Shown here in pieces: positions 17,296 to 24,476 of a DNA stretch of 64,000 bases. Source of the DNA: Pontibacter sp. G13 (lineage in GTDB: Bacteria > Bacteroidota > Bacteroidia > J057); the NCBI RefSeq assembly GCF_031851795.1, contig NZ_CP134696.1:7316001-7380000 (forward strand), given 5' to 3'. How positions within the stretch are numbered: position 1 is the first letter of the stretch; each line of letters begins with the position of its first letter. Below the pieces are notes generated by a model. The model did not search any database and was not told where the DNA came from. It was given only the letters and a program-made list of their open reading frames with translations. The translations under genes and the position numbers were made by a program.

Positions 17296-18120
17296 ATGGC
17301 ACATCTATTCAAACCCGGGGCCTTGGAAGGGGTCCGGGCAGTGGTCACGGGAGGAGGCAGCGGAATCGGGCTCGCCATCTCGCAAACCTTCTTGGAATTG
17401 GGCGCTGAGGTCGTCATCTGCTCCCGAAAGCAGGACCGCCTCGATCTGGCCCTCGCGGCCCTTTCACCGGTGGGAAAGGTGCACGCAACCGTCTGCAATA
17501 TCCGCGAACCTGAATCTGTAGAATCGCTCGGAGATTTCGTAGCCGAAAAAATGGGTGGACTGGATCTCTTGGTCAACAATGCCGGTGGTCAGTTTCCCAG
17601 CCCGGCTGAAGCGATCCGGCACAAGGGTTGGCGGGCTGTGATCGACACCAACCTCAATGGCACGTGGTATGTCACCCACGAAATGGCCAACCGCTTTTTC
17701 ATTCCCTCCACATCTGGCACCATCGTCAACATCGTTGCAGACATGTTTCGGGGATTTCCGGGCATGGCGCATACGGGCGCGGCACGTGCGGGCGTTTCGA
17801 ATCTCACCCAAACCCTGGCGGTCGAGTGGGCCAAATATGGCATTCGCATCAATGCTGTCGCGCCGGGGATCATTCAGTCCTCGGGTTTGGATCAATATCC
17901 ACCGGAATTCCTACAGGGGATAGCGGCCAAGATCCCGATGAAACGGGTTGGCACGACCGAAGAAGTCGCTGATCTCGTGCTGTTTCTGGCTTCCTCGATG
18001 GCGGCTTACATCACCGGTGAAACCATCTATGTAGATGGGGGTTCCCGACTTTGGGGGGACAACTGGGAAGTCCCTGATCATGATGCGTTTAGCGTTCAAT
18101 CCCAAAGCGGTGAATCATGA
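17296..18120 (+). CDS. Short-chain dehydrogenase/reductase of the PECR (trans-2-enoyl-CoA reductase) type
   Basis: 274 aa from the ATG at 17296; the open frame extends upstream into repeat sequence. The Rossmann glycine motif is TGGGSGIG and the NNAG motif is NNAGGQFPSP. In place of the usual YxxxK, the active region reads HTGAARAGVSNLTQTLAVEW, which matches peroxisomal trans-2-enoyl-CoA reductases, as does the C-terminal EVPDHD. The likely reaction is NADPH-dependent reduction or isomer processing of enoyl-CoA esters. The stop codon overlaps the coaX start (ATGA), so the two are translationally coupled. The physiological link, both dealing with CoA, is an inference. Confidence 0.85.
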   Translation: MAHLFKPGALEGVRAVVTGGGSGIGLAISQTFLELGAEVVICSRKQDRLDLALAALSPVGKVHATVCNIREPESVESLGDFVAEKMGGLDLLVNNAGGQFPSPAEAIRHKGWRAVIDTNLNGTWYVTHEMANRFFIPSTSGTIVNIVADMFRGFPGMAHTGAARAGVSNLTQTLAVEWAKYGIRINAVAPGIIQSSGLDQYPPEFLQGIAAKIPMKRVGTTEEVADLVLFLASSMAAYITGETIYVDGGSRLWGDNWEVPDHDAFSVQSQSGES

Positions 18121-18893
18121 TTTTAGCGGTAGATATCGGCAATTCGGACATCGTCTTGGGGGTGTTTATTCGAGGCGAGTGGAGGCACATTTGGCGGAAT
18201 CCGACGGAGGCATATCTGGAAGCGGAGCAAACCTTTCGCCAGTGTGCCCATGAGGAGAAGCTGGACCTCTCCAAAGCCCAGCAAGTGATCATGAGCTCGG
18301 TCGTGCCCGGAGTGTCTCCGACCATGGATCGGGTCATGCATCGACTGACAAATCAGCCCTTGTTGTGGGTGGATGCAAAACTGTTTCGGCGGATGCCCAT
18401 GCTGATCGACAATCCCGATGAGATCGGTTCGGATCTGGTGGCCAACTCCATTGCGGGATTTGATCGGGTGGGGCAGGCGCATATCGTGGTGGATTTCGGC
18501 ACGGCATTGACCTTTACCGTCGTGGATGATTCCGGGAAAATCGTGGGGGTCAATATCGCCCCAGGATTGAAGACAGCCTTTCGGGCGCTATTCCAGAATA
18601 CGGCCCAGATTCCTCAGGTGCCTCTGGAGTTTCCTGCCTCAGCCATTGGCAAAAATACCGCTCATGCGCTTCAGGCAGGGATCATGCTTGGATACGTGGG
18701 ACTTGTCCGAGAAGTGATTGCACAGATTCGCGCAGAATATCCCCAGCCGTTGAAAGTCGTGGCGACGGGAGGCTTGAGCAATATCATGACGCCCCTGTTC
18801 GATGATTTCGATGTCCGCGAGCGTACCCTCACCTTGGATGGCCTACGGTTGTTGGGGGTTCGGTATGGGACGTTCGGCATGGGAGTGGGGTAG
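18117..18893 (+). CDS. coaX: Type III pantothenate kinase
   Basis: 258 aa. CoaX phosphorylates pantothenate in the first step of coenzyme A synthesis. It belongs to the ASKHA fold: phosphate-1 motif AVDIGNSD at residues 4-11, SSVVPGVSPT, phosphate-2 motif VVDFGTALTF and ATGGLSNIM near the end. The length is typical. The pantothenate-site motif usually written GxDR appears here as GSDLVANSIAG, with Leu at the Arg position, which is unusual and worth checking. It starts inside the stop codon of the reductase gene. Confidence 0.93.
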   Translation: MILAVDIGNSDIVLGVFIRGEWRHIWRNPTEAYLEAEQTFRQCAHEEKLDLSKAQQVIMSSVVPGVSPTMDRVMHRLTNQPLLWVDAKLFRRMPMLIDNPDEIGSDLVANSIAGFDRVGQAHIVVDFGTALTFTVVDDSGKIVGVNIAPGLKTAFRALFQNTAQIPQVPLEFPASAIGKNTAHALQAGIMLGYVGLVREVIAQIRAEYPQPLKVVATGGLSNIMTPLFDDFDVRERTLTLDGLRLLGVRYGTFGMGVG

Positions 18894-18897
18894 GAGA

Positions 18898-19440
18898 TCA
18901 ATCCATTTCGGCAATAAAGGCTTTCACTCGATTTACCCGATGTTGGACGGAGGTATCTCCTGTGATTCGCAGTACTGGACAGGAAACCTTTTCCATCCAT
19001 TCTTGGTGAATTCGGAAACTCCTTCCCGTAAATGCTGGGTCGTCGTATTGGGCGGCCCATTCCATGAAGGCTAGATATTGGCGGTTTCGTTCGGGATCAT
19101 CGTAGATGACGGAGCCATAGCGCTGGAACTCTCGCTTTCGCAGTCGCTCCATCCGTAGTTCGGGCGGAATATGGATGAATACCACCATGTCAAAGGCTGT
19201 ATGCCAATAATCTCCCCAGCTGACCATCGAGCCGCTGACCACTACATCTGACTGTTGGCGGAAAGCTTCGATCATGTTTTGCTGACGAATGTCCGGGGGA
19301 ATCTTGGTGGTGAAGGGTGGATCGGTCCGTTTCCAGTAGAAATGGTCTGCGTCCAGATGTCTGACTTGGAGTTCCGCAGCCAGAGCTTGTCCCAACGTCG
19401 TGGTACCGGAGCCGGATGCCCCCAGAATGTGTATGCGCAT
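18898..19440 (-). CDS. P-loop kinase-like protein with non-canonical Walker A
   Basis: 180 aa. The N-terminus MRIHILGASGSGTTTLGQAL has the layout of a nucleotide or shikimate kinase P-loop, but the invariant Lys of GxGKT is Thr. This variant appears to be a feature of a small family of adenylate-kinase-like proteins. HLDADHFYW, VVSGSMVSWGDYW and VFIHIPPELRMERLRKREFQ fit the remaining fold (acceptor region, core strand, lid arginines). The substrate is unknown. Convergent with coaX (4 bp gap) and 15 bp downstream of the penicillin-binding protein gene on the same strand. Confidence 0.75.
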   Translation of the reverse strand: MRIHILGASGSGTTTLGQALAAELQVRHLDADHFYWKRTDPPFTTKIPPDIRQQNMIEAFRQQSDVVVSGSMVSWGDYWHTAFDMVVFIHIPPELRMERLRKREFQRYGSVIYDDPERNRQYLAFMEWAAQYDDPAFTGRSFRIHQEWMEKVSCPVLRITGDTSVQHRVNRVKAFIAEMD

Positions 19441-19455
19441 ATCTCAGGTAAATGC

Positions 19456-21735
19456 TTAGGGATTGACTTGGGCATCTGCAGATTCCCCGAACTCCTCTTC
19501 ATACCAAGCCTTGAAATCGGACATGTTCATCGGAAACCAGTAGGCTTCGCAGTCCAGCGAATCTTGAATGGCTTGGGAGGGCTTTGGGAAGCTGGCTTGG
19601 AAGATGGATTTGTGCTGTGGGCTTTTGGACGCTCGATTCACAAACTCCGCAAACAGAGGCATTGCAGTGGCCGCTCCTTGACCGTGACGTAGCGACTGGA
19701 AGTGGATTTCCGGCTGATCTGCGCCTACCCAAGCACCCACAACCAATTCTGGATATCCGCCGATAAACCAACCATCTTTCTGGTCTTGACTGGTTCCAGT
19801 CTTTCCGAAAGGCTGTCCGGGAATTCCATAAACGTACTTAAGCCCTCTTGCAGTCCCTTTGTTGACGACCTGCTGGAGGAGATAGGTCATGATGGAAGAG
19901 GTGGTTTCTGTCAGGACTGGCACAGGTGGATCGGAATAGACATTGTTGTCCAGTACGTTGCCGTTGCGATCGGTAATCCTCAGCCACCATTTGGGGATGC
20001 ATTCATGGCCTCCGTTGGTCAGCACGGAATAGGCTCTCACCATGTCCATCAGGGAAACCTCTCCCGCACCCAGGGCCAGGGCAGGCACAGCCGGAAGGTC
20101 CGACATCACGCCCATCTGTTTGGCTTGGTCAACGACTTTCTCCGCGCCGATACGCATGATCAGATCTACCGAAGCGGTATTTACCGAGTGTGAAAGCGCA
20201 CCCTCCATAGAGTATTCACCCCCGTATTCCTCGTTGGCATTTTTGGGGGCCCAGTTTCCGTATTGGGCGTATTCGACCTGATCATTGGTGAAATAGTCGC
20301 AGGGGGAAATGCCTGATTCCAAGGCTGTTGCAAATACCACGGGTTTGAAGACGGACCCTGCTTGCCGCCTAGAGCGGACATGGTCGTATTGGAAGAATTG
20401 GTGGTTTCCGCCTCCGATCCAAGCCTTGACGTGGCCAGTCGTCGGGTCCATCGCCAACATGCCCACCTGAAGTTGAAACAGGTGATGGATAGCCGAATCC
20501 CGAGGGCTCAGCTTGGCAGTTTTGGAGCCGCTCCAATCGAATATCTGCATGCTGTACGCCGAGTCTCCCAATGCCTGCCGTGAATGTCTGGCCACTTGCT
20601 CGTTTGATCCGCTTGCGGTGGGAAAAATCCGATTGGCCAGGCGCTTTTTGGCGCTTGAGGGCCACTCCCGATCAAAAGCTGATTGGATGTTGGGCATTTT
20701 CGCGCGAATGGAGGCCTCTGCCAACTCCTGTAATTTGCTGTCCAGCGTGGTGTAAATTCGGAGTCCATCCGTGTAGAGGTTCCAAGGAGTGCCATTTGGC
20801 TTGGCATGGGTTTTACACCAGTTCATCAAGTCTTGACGAATTTGCTCGCGGAAATAGGGTGCCAGTCCATCATGATGGTCCTCCCGGTGGTACGAAATCT
20901 GGAGATCCGAGCGAATGGCCTGCTCATAATCTGCTTTCGGAAGGAAATCGTACTTATGCATCTGGCTTAGCACGAGATTCCTGCGGGTTTTGGCTCTCTC
21001 CGGATGGCGACGTGGATTGTACCGCGTAGGGGCTTTGAGCATCCCCACCAATAGGGCGGATTCGTTGAGGGAAAGCTCCTCGATGGGTTTTCCGAAGAAT
21101 CGCTCAGCGGCTATTCCGATGCCAAATGCGAGATCCCCAAAAGAGACGGTATTGAGGTATCTGGTGAGAATTTCGGATTTGGAGGAATGCCGCTCGATGT
21201 TCCGAGCGATCACAAATTCGCGGTATTTGTGGATCAGGAGGGAGTGTTCGGAAGGATTGCGCGGGTAGAGGTTTTTGACCAATTGCTGGGTGAGCGTGGA
21301 GCCTCCTCCCGCAGAAGATTGCCTCAGGAGGACTGTCTTGATGGCCACGCGAAGGAGGGATCTGTCATCCACGCCATCATGTTCATGGAACCGGATATCT
21401 TCTGTCGCCAGCAAGGCTTGTACCAGATGGTCTGGCAATTCTTCAAAGGAAACGGGAATGCGTTCCTGTAGGTAGTACCTTCCCAATAACACGCCGTCGG
21501 CACTGTATACTTCGGATGCAATGGGATCATGGCGATTGCCCAATTCTTCCACGGAAGGAATAGAACCCAAGGCTCCCCATGCAACCAGTTGATATAGAAC
21601 TAGGTGGGAAATGAATCCCATACAGGCAGCTCCAATTCCCAAGCTGATCCAACGGAATCGGCGAATGAGTTCAAAAAGTGATAGATACAGTGCTTGAATG
21701 TTCCGATTTTCCAATTGCTCCTTCACGTCCAACAT
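19456..21735 (-). CDS. Class A penicillin-binding protein (glycosyltransferase/transpeptidase)
   Basis: 759 aa. It has a single membrane anchor at about residues 28-52. The GT51 domain shows the catalytic Glu112 in TEDIRFHEHDGVD and GGGSTLTQQLVKNLYPRNP. The transpeptidase domain has Ser461-x-x-Lys464 (GSVFKP), SHSVNTA as the SxN motif and KTGT at 645-648. It polymerises lipid II into glycan strands and cross-links peptides in the periplasm. The arrangement is that of PBP1a/PbpC-like proteins; the short C-terminus lacks an obvious extra domain. It is transcribed divergently from the glycosyltransferase at 21924. Confidence 0.95.
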   Translation of the reverse strand: MLDVKEQLENRNIQALYLSLFELIRRFRWISLGIGAACMGFISHLVLYQLVAWGALGSIPSVEELGNRHDPIASEVYSADGVLLGRYYLQERIPVSFEELPDHLVQALLATEDIRFHEHDGVDDRSLLRVAIKTVLLRQSSAGGGSTLTQQLVKNLYPRNPSEHSLLIHKYREFVIARNIERHSSKSEILTRYLNTVSFGDLAFGIGIAAERFFGKPIEELSLNESALLVGMLKAPTRYNPRRHPERAKTRRNLVLSQMHKYDFLPKADYEQAIRSDLQISYHREDHHDGLAPYFREQIRQDLMNWCKTHAKPNGTPWNLYTDGLRIYTTLDSKLQELAEASIRAKMPNIQSAFDREWPSSAKKRLANRIFPTASGSNEQVARHSRQALGDSAYSMQIFDWSGSKTAKLSPRDSAIHHLFQLQVGMLAMDPTTGHVKAWIGGGNHQFFQYDHVRSRRQAGSVFKPVVFATALESGISPCDYFTNDQVEYAQYGNWAPKNANEEYGGEYSMEGALSHSVNTASVDLIMRIGAEKVVDQAKQMGVMSDLPAVPALALGAGEVSLMDMVRAYSVLTNGGHECIPKWWLRITDRNGNVLDNNVYSDPPVPVLTETTSSIMTYLLQQVVNKGTARGLKYVYGIPGQPFGKTGTSQDQKDGWFIGGYPELVVGAWVGADQPEIHFQSLRHGQGAATAMPLFAEFVNRASKSPQHKSIFQASFPKPSQAIQDSLDCEAYWFPMNMSDFKAWYEEEFGESADAQVNP

Positions 21736-21923
21736 TCATTTCGGTGGTGATAGTGGCAATATAGGAGGTTTCGGACGTTCGAAAAAGCGATTCGATCGAA
21801 AGGAGGGGCAAATTATGGGGATTTTTGACAAATCGCGTAGTTTGCCGATTTCCACGGAATGTGCGTTTGCTTCCGAATGAATACACGGTTGGAAATTCAC
21901 GAATCCGCTCCCATCTTTGCTCC

Positions 21924-22613
21924 ATGCCGAAAAGTCCAACATATGTCATCATTCCCGTCTTCAACGAAGCGCTGGTTGCCCCTTCTGTGGTAGAATCGGT
22001 GCTTGCGGCTGGCTATGGGGTGATTGCGGTGGATGATGGAAGTACCGACGACTCCTATCGGCAGCTTGCCAAACTTCCCATACATCTGCTCAGGCATGAG
22101 GTGAATCTCGGTCAGGGAGCCGCATTGATGACGGGGATGGAATATGCTACGCAATTGGACTGCGAATGGATTGTCCACTTGGATGCTGATGGGCAGCATG
22201 CTGTGGAGGATATCGAGGCATTGCTGGCACCGATCCGTGCTGGATTGGCGGAGGTGACTTTGGGGTCCCGATTTCTGCGGGCCTCCGACGAATCGCAGGT
22301 TCCCAAGTCTCGGAGGATGCTCCTTCGATGGGCGATTGCTTTCCATCGGATGTATGCTGGGATAGCCTTGTCTGATGCACATAATGGTTTTCGGGCCATG
22401 AACCGCGCTGCATTCGGACAGATCTCATTGAAGGAAAATCGCATGGCGCATGCCACAGAAATTCTCACTGAAATCAAACGATTGGGGCTTCGCTATCAGG
22501 AAGTTCCCGTGTCCATTCAATACACCGATTACAGTAAAGCCAAAGGCCAAACTGTCTGGGGGATGTTCTCTATCCTGTCAGATTTGATCACCCGAAAACT
22601 CTTGTCCCCATGA
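21924..22613 (+). CDS. Family 2 glycosyltransferase (polyprenyl-phosphate sugar transferase type)
   Basis: 229 aa from the ATG at 21924; upstream residues are not typical. A GT-A domain opens with TYVIIPVFNEALVAPSVVES, has VDDGSTDDS and the DxD-type LDADGQH, then GSRFL and the late motif KRLGLRYQEVPVSIQYTDYS. It is closely like dolichol-phosphate mannose synthase-type enzymes, which load sugars onto a lipid carrier at the cytoplasmic face. Its stop overlaps the start of a DUF2304 gene (ATGA), a pairing often seen for this type of transferase. Confidence 0.9.
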   Translation: MPKSPTYVIIPVFNEALVAPSVVESVLAAGYGVIAVDDGSTDDSYRQLAKLPIHLLRHEVNLGQGAALMTGMEYATQLDCEWIVHLDADGQHAVEDIEALLAPIRAGLAEVTLGSRFLRASDESQVPKSRRMLLRWAIAFHRMYAGIALSDAHNGFRAMNRAAFGQISLKENRMAHATEILTEIKRLGLRYQEVPVSIQYTDYSKAKGQTVWGMFSILSDLITRKLLSP

Positions 22614-22984
22614 GGCCGATTCAATGGCTGCTGATCCCGCTGTTGGGATTTCTGATGATGGTATTCAGCCAAAAACTGAAGGCGCATCCTGTTTTGAGAT
22701 GGGTGGTGATCGGCTTGTTTCTCTTGGCGATGGGCGTCACGATGGTGCCGGACAGCTCGACATGGATTGCCAATCAATTGGGAATTGGGCGCGGGGTGGA
22801 TTTGATCATCTACCTGAGCCTGTTGGGGTTAGCGGTAGCCTGTCTGATTCTATATCTGCGTACCGTGAAATTGGAGCGCCAATTGACCCAGATTATTCGC
22901 AAGCAGAGCATCGAAGAAGCCCGCCCAGCAAGCGCTGTGGCCGGAATGGGAGATCTGGAAGAGGAGGAGATTGATTCCCAGTGA
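22610..22984 (+). CDS. DUF2304 family membrane protein
   Basis: 124 aa with three hydrophobic segments (about 3-19, 28-47 and 62-84). The block ANQLGIGRGVDLIIYLSLLG, followed by the charged helix LRTVKLERQLTQIIRKQSIE, is characteristic of DUF2304. The tail is acidic (GDLEEEEIDSQ). Proteins of this family are commonly encoded next to lipid-linked glycosyltransferases and may act as membrane partner or anchor, as seen here with overlapping start and stop codons. The biochemical function is not established. Confidence 0.85.
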   Translation: MRPIQWLLIPLLGFLMMVFSQKLKAHPVLRWVVIGLFLLAMGVTMVPDSSTWIANQLGIGRGVDLIIYLSLLGLAVACLILYLRTVKLERQLTQIIRKQSIEEARPASAVAGMGDLEEEEIDSQ

Positions 22985-23030
22985 AATGTTCGATTTTGGC
23001 AAGAATTCTCCTTCAAACCTGAGAAAATGG

Positions 23031-23061
23031 TTGTGTAGGTGGTCCAAGACCGCTATATTTG
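23031..23061 (+). promoter_or_regulatory. Bacteroidota-type promoter of the tRNA gene
   Basis: A TTG at 23031-23033 lies 20 bp before TATATTTG (23054-23061), which matches the TAnnTTTG -7 element of Bacteroidota. Transcription would begin about 30 bp before the mature tRNA 5' end. Confidence 0.6.
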
Positions 23062-23098
23062 CATCGCAATTCGGCCAAGTGCACACTTGGTGGATGCA

Positions 23099-23172
23099 GG
23101 GCCTATAGCTCAGTTGGTTAGAGCACCTGACTCATAATCAGGTGGTCCCTGGTTCGAGCCCAGGTGGGCCCA
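23099..23172 (+). tRNA. tRNA with CAU anticodon (Ile2 or Met)
   Basis: 74 nt. The acceptor stem GGGCCTA pairs with TGGGCCC (one G-T pair), the anticodon arm is CCTGA-CTCATAA-TCAGG with anticodon CAT, and the T arm is CCTGG-TTCGAGC-CCAGG. No CCA is encoded. A CAT anticodon can mean initiator Met, elongator Met or Ile2 (lysidine-modified). The first pair G-C excludes a typical initiator. The GGGCCTA acceptor resembles isoleucine tRNAs, so Ile2 is my preference, not a certainty. Confidence 0.9.
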
Positions 23173-23182
23173 CAAAGATTCA

Positions 23183-23214
23183 GTCCCGAAATCGTCAGAT
23201 TTCGGGACTTTTTT
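23183..23214 (+). terminator. Rho-independent terminator of the tRNA
   Basis: A perfect 11-bp stem GTCCCGAAATC/GATTTCGGGAC with loop GTCA is followed by six T residues, starting 10 bp after the tRNA. The stretch from here to 23418 is AT-rich and shows no other clear element. Confidence 0.9.
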
Positions 23215-23418
23215 GTTTTGGTTAATTTCCTTGTTAGGGCAGTCAGGTTTTTAGGATATTTTACAGAATTTTGAAAATATATGATCTTCAATGAATGCTG
23301 ATGTTGGCTATATCCAATTTATCTAAAAACAATAACCTCAAAATAATTTAATACAGGGTTTCGTAATGGGTGGGACTTCTACTTTATTTTTGTGTGAATT
23401 TTGCTCAACTCACGATTT

Positions 23419-24180
23419 ATGCCCTTCATTATCAAGCCCAATGCTAATCTCTCCAATGGGGAGGTGGCGGAAATTCAGGCCCACCTGCTATCCTATTGGA
23501 AAGGAAATGACCATGAATATGTCCTCCGAAAACGCCAGTTGGAACCTACCTTGGATAGCGTGCTGCACAAGGTCGATGGTAAGATCATCGGGAGCCTCAT
23601 GATGGCTCGCCATGAATTGGACAATCCGTTTTTCGATAATCGCTTGGTGGTGACTTTCTCGCTGGCAGTCAAGCAAAAAGGCTACAAAGGTAATCTCATC
23701 TGGAAGCTGGGACCTATCTGGGCCAAAAGGCATTTCGGGCGGTTTTGGTTCCTGAAATCTGTCGTCGGCGCAAGCACCATCGGCTCACCTCGGGTCTATG
23801 AATCGTTTTGCCAACTCTTTCCTGAAGTGTATCCCAGCCTTGGCGCCATTGAACGGCCCGAGGTCATCGAATTTCAGAAGCGATACATGCGAGAAGTTCG
23901 TGGGCAGGCCTTCGCCTTCGATGCGCATGGGGTCGTGGTGAACCTCAATTACCAGGATATCGATGTGACCGATGATTGGGATCGGGTTTTCAAGGCCAAG
24001 AATCCCAAGGTCAATGATTTCTTCTTCGAAACTGGGATCTTCGAACGTCGAGGGGATCGAATCATCCGGACAGATCGGGAATTGGTATGTTGTGGAGTCA
24101 GATCCTTGAAGCATGTTTTCGGATACAAGACCCGACCCGAAACGCTTGAAATGCCGGAAGTCCCTTCTGTGACCCTCTGA
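23419..24180 (+). CDS. Hypothetical protein, possibly GNAT-like
   Basis: 253 aa from the ATG at 23419, cytosolic in character. The order DGKIIGSLMMARHEL, NRLVVTFSLAVKQKGYKGNL and VVGASTIGSPRVYESFCQLF is reminiscent of the core of an acetyltransferase fold (strand, acceptor groove, late helix), but the usual RGxGxG/A acetyl-CoA loop is reduced to KGYKGNLIWK. The C-terminal 80 residues are unlike any family I recognise. It is monocistronic, between the tRNA and a dispersed repeat. Confidence 0.5.
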   Translation: MPFIIKPNANLSNGEVAEIQAHLLSYWKGNDHEYVLRKRQLEPTLDSVLHKVDGKIIGSLMMARHELDNPFFDNRLVVTFSLAVKQKGYKGNLIWKLGPIWAKRHFGRFWFLKSVVGASTIGSPRVYESFCQLFPEVYPSLGAIERPEVIEFQKRYMREVRGQAFAFDAHGVVVNLNYQDIDVTDDWDRVFKAKNPKVNDFFFETGIFERRGDRIIRTDRELVCCGVRSLKHVFGYKTRPETLEMPEVPSVTL

Positions 24181-24185
24181 AAAAA

Positions 24186-24360
24186 GCTTTGGCCTGTGGC
24201 GGGGTGAAGTGCCTGGAGTAGACTCCGTCAGGAGGAGTCTCGGATCTGGAGGTGGCGATCTCTCGCCTCCAGATCCGAGACCGAGCGCCAGCGAGTACGC
24301 AAGGGACTGACCCGGTGACCATTGTGCCAGGCGGAGCTTTCCATGCCTAATCACCGGGGC
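24186..24360 (+). repeat. Dispersed intergenic repeat, copy 4, with 18-bp-stem hairpin
   Basis: It starts GGCCTGTGGCGGGGTGAAGT and ends with TAATCACCGGGGCACCCC. The central hairpin has 18-nt arms at 24237-24254 and 24264-24281 (one G-T pair) around the 9-nt loop GCGATCTCT, followed by CGAGCGCCAGCGAGTACGCA. The part before the hairpin (GTGAAGTGCCTGGAGTAG, GTCAGGAGGAGTCTC) matches the copy at 57722-57915. It lies immediately after the stop codon at 24180. Confidence 0.8.
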
Positions 24361-24408
24361 ACCCCCTCCTCATCCCTATTTTTCCAAGTTGATCCCCTAA
24401 CAAGATAA

Positions 24409-24442
24409 TCGGGACGTACCCCACGATGGAGGCACGTCCCGA
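24409..24442 (-). terminator. Hairpin after the propeller-protein gene
   Basis: A 9-bp stem TCGGGACGT/ACGTCCCGA encloses a 16-nt loop, 35 bp after the minus-strand stop codon at 24477. On the minus strand it is followed by TTATC and lacks a long T run, so termination is only likely. Confidence 0.55.
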
Positions 24443-24476
24443 CAAGGCACGATCGTTCAAGCGTGAAAGAGGGAGC

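Noticed and set aside
16915-17521. Overlapping plus-strand frames through repeat copy 3, one of which is the long N-terminal extension of the reductase
   Set aside because: They run through non-coding repeat sequence; the reductase family starts at the ATG at 17296, just before the Rossmann motif.
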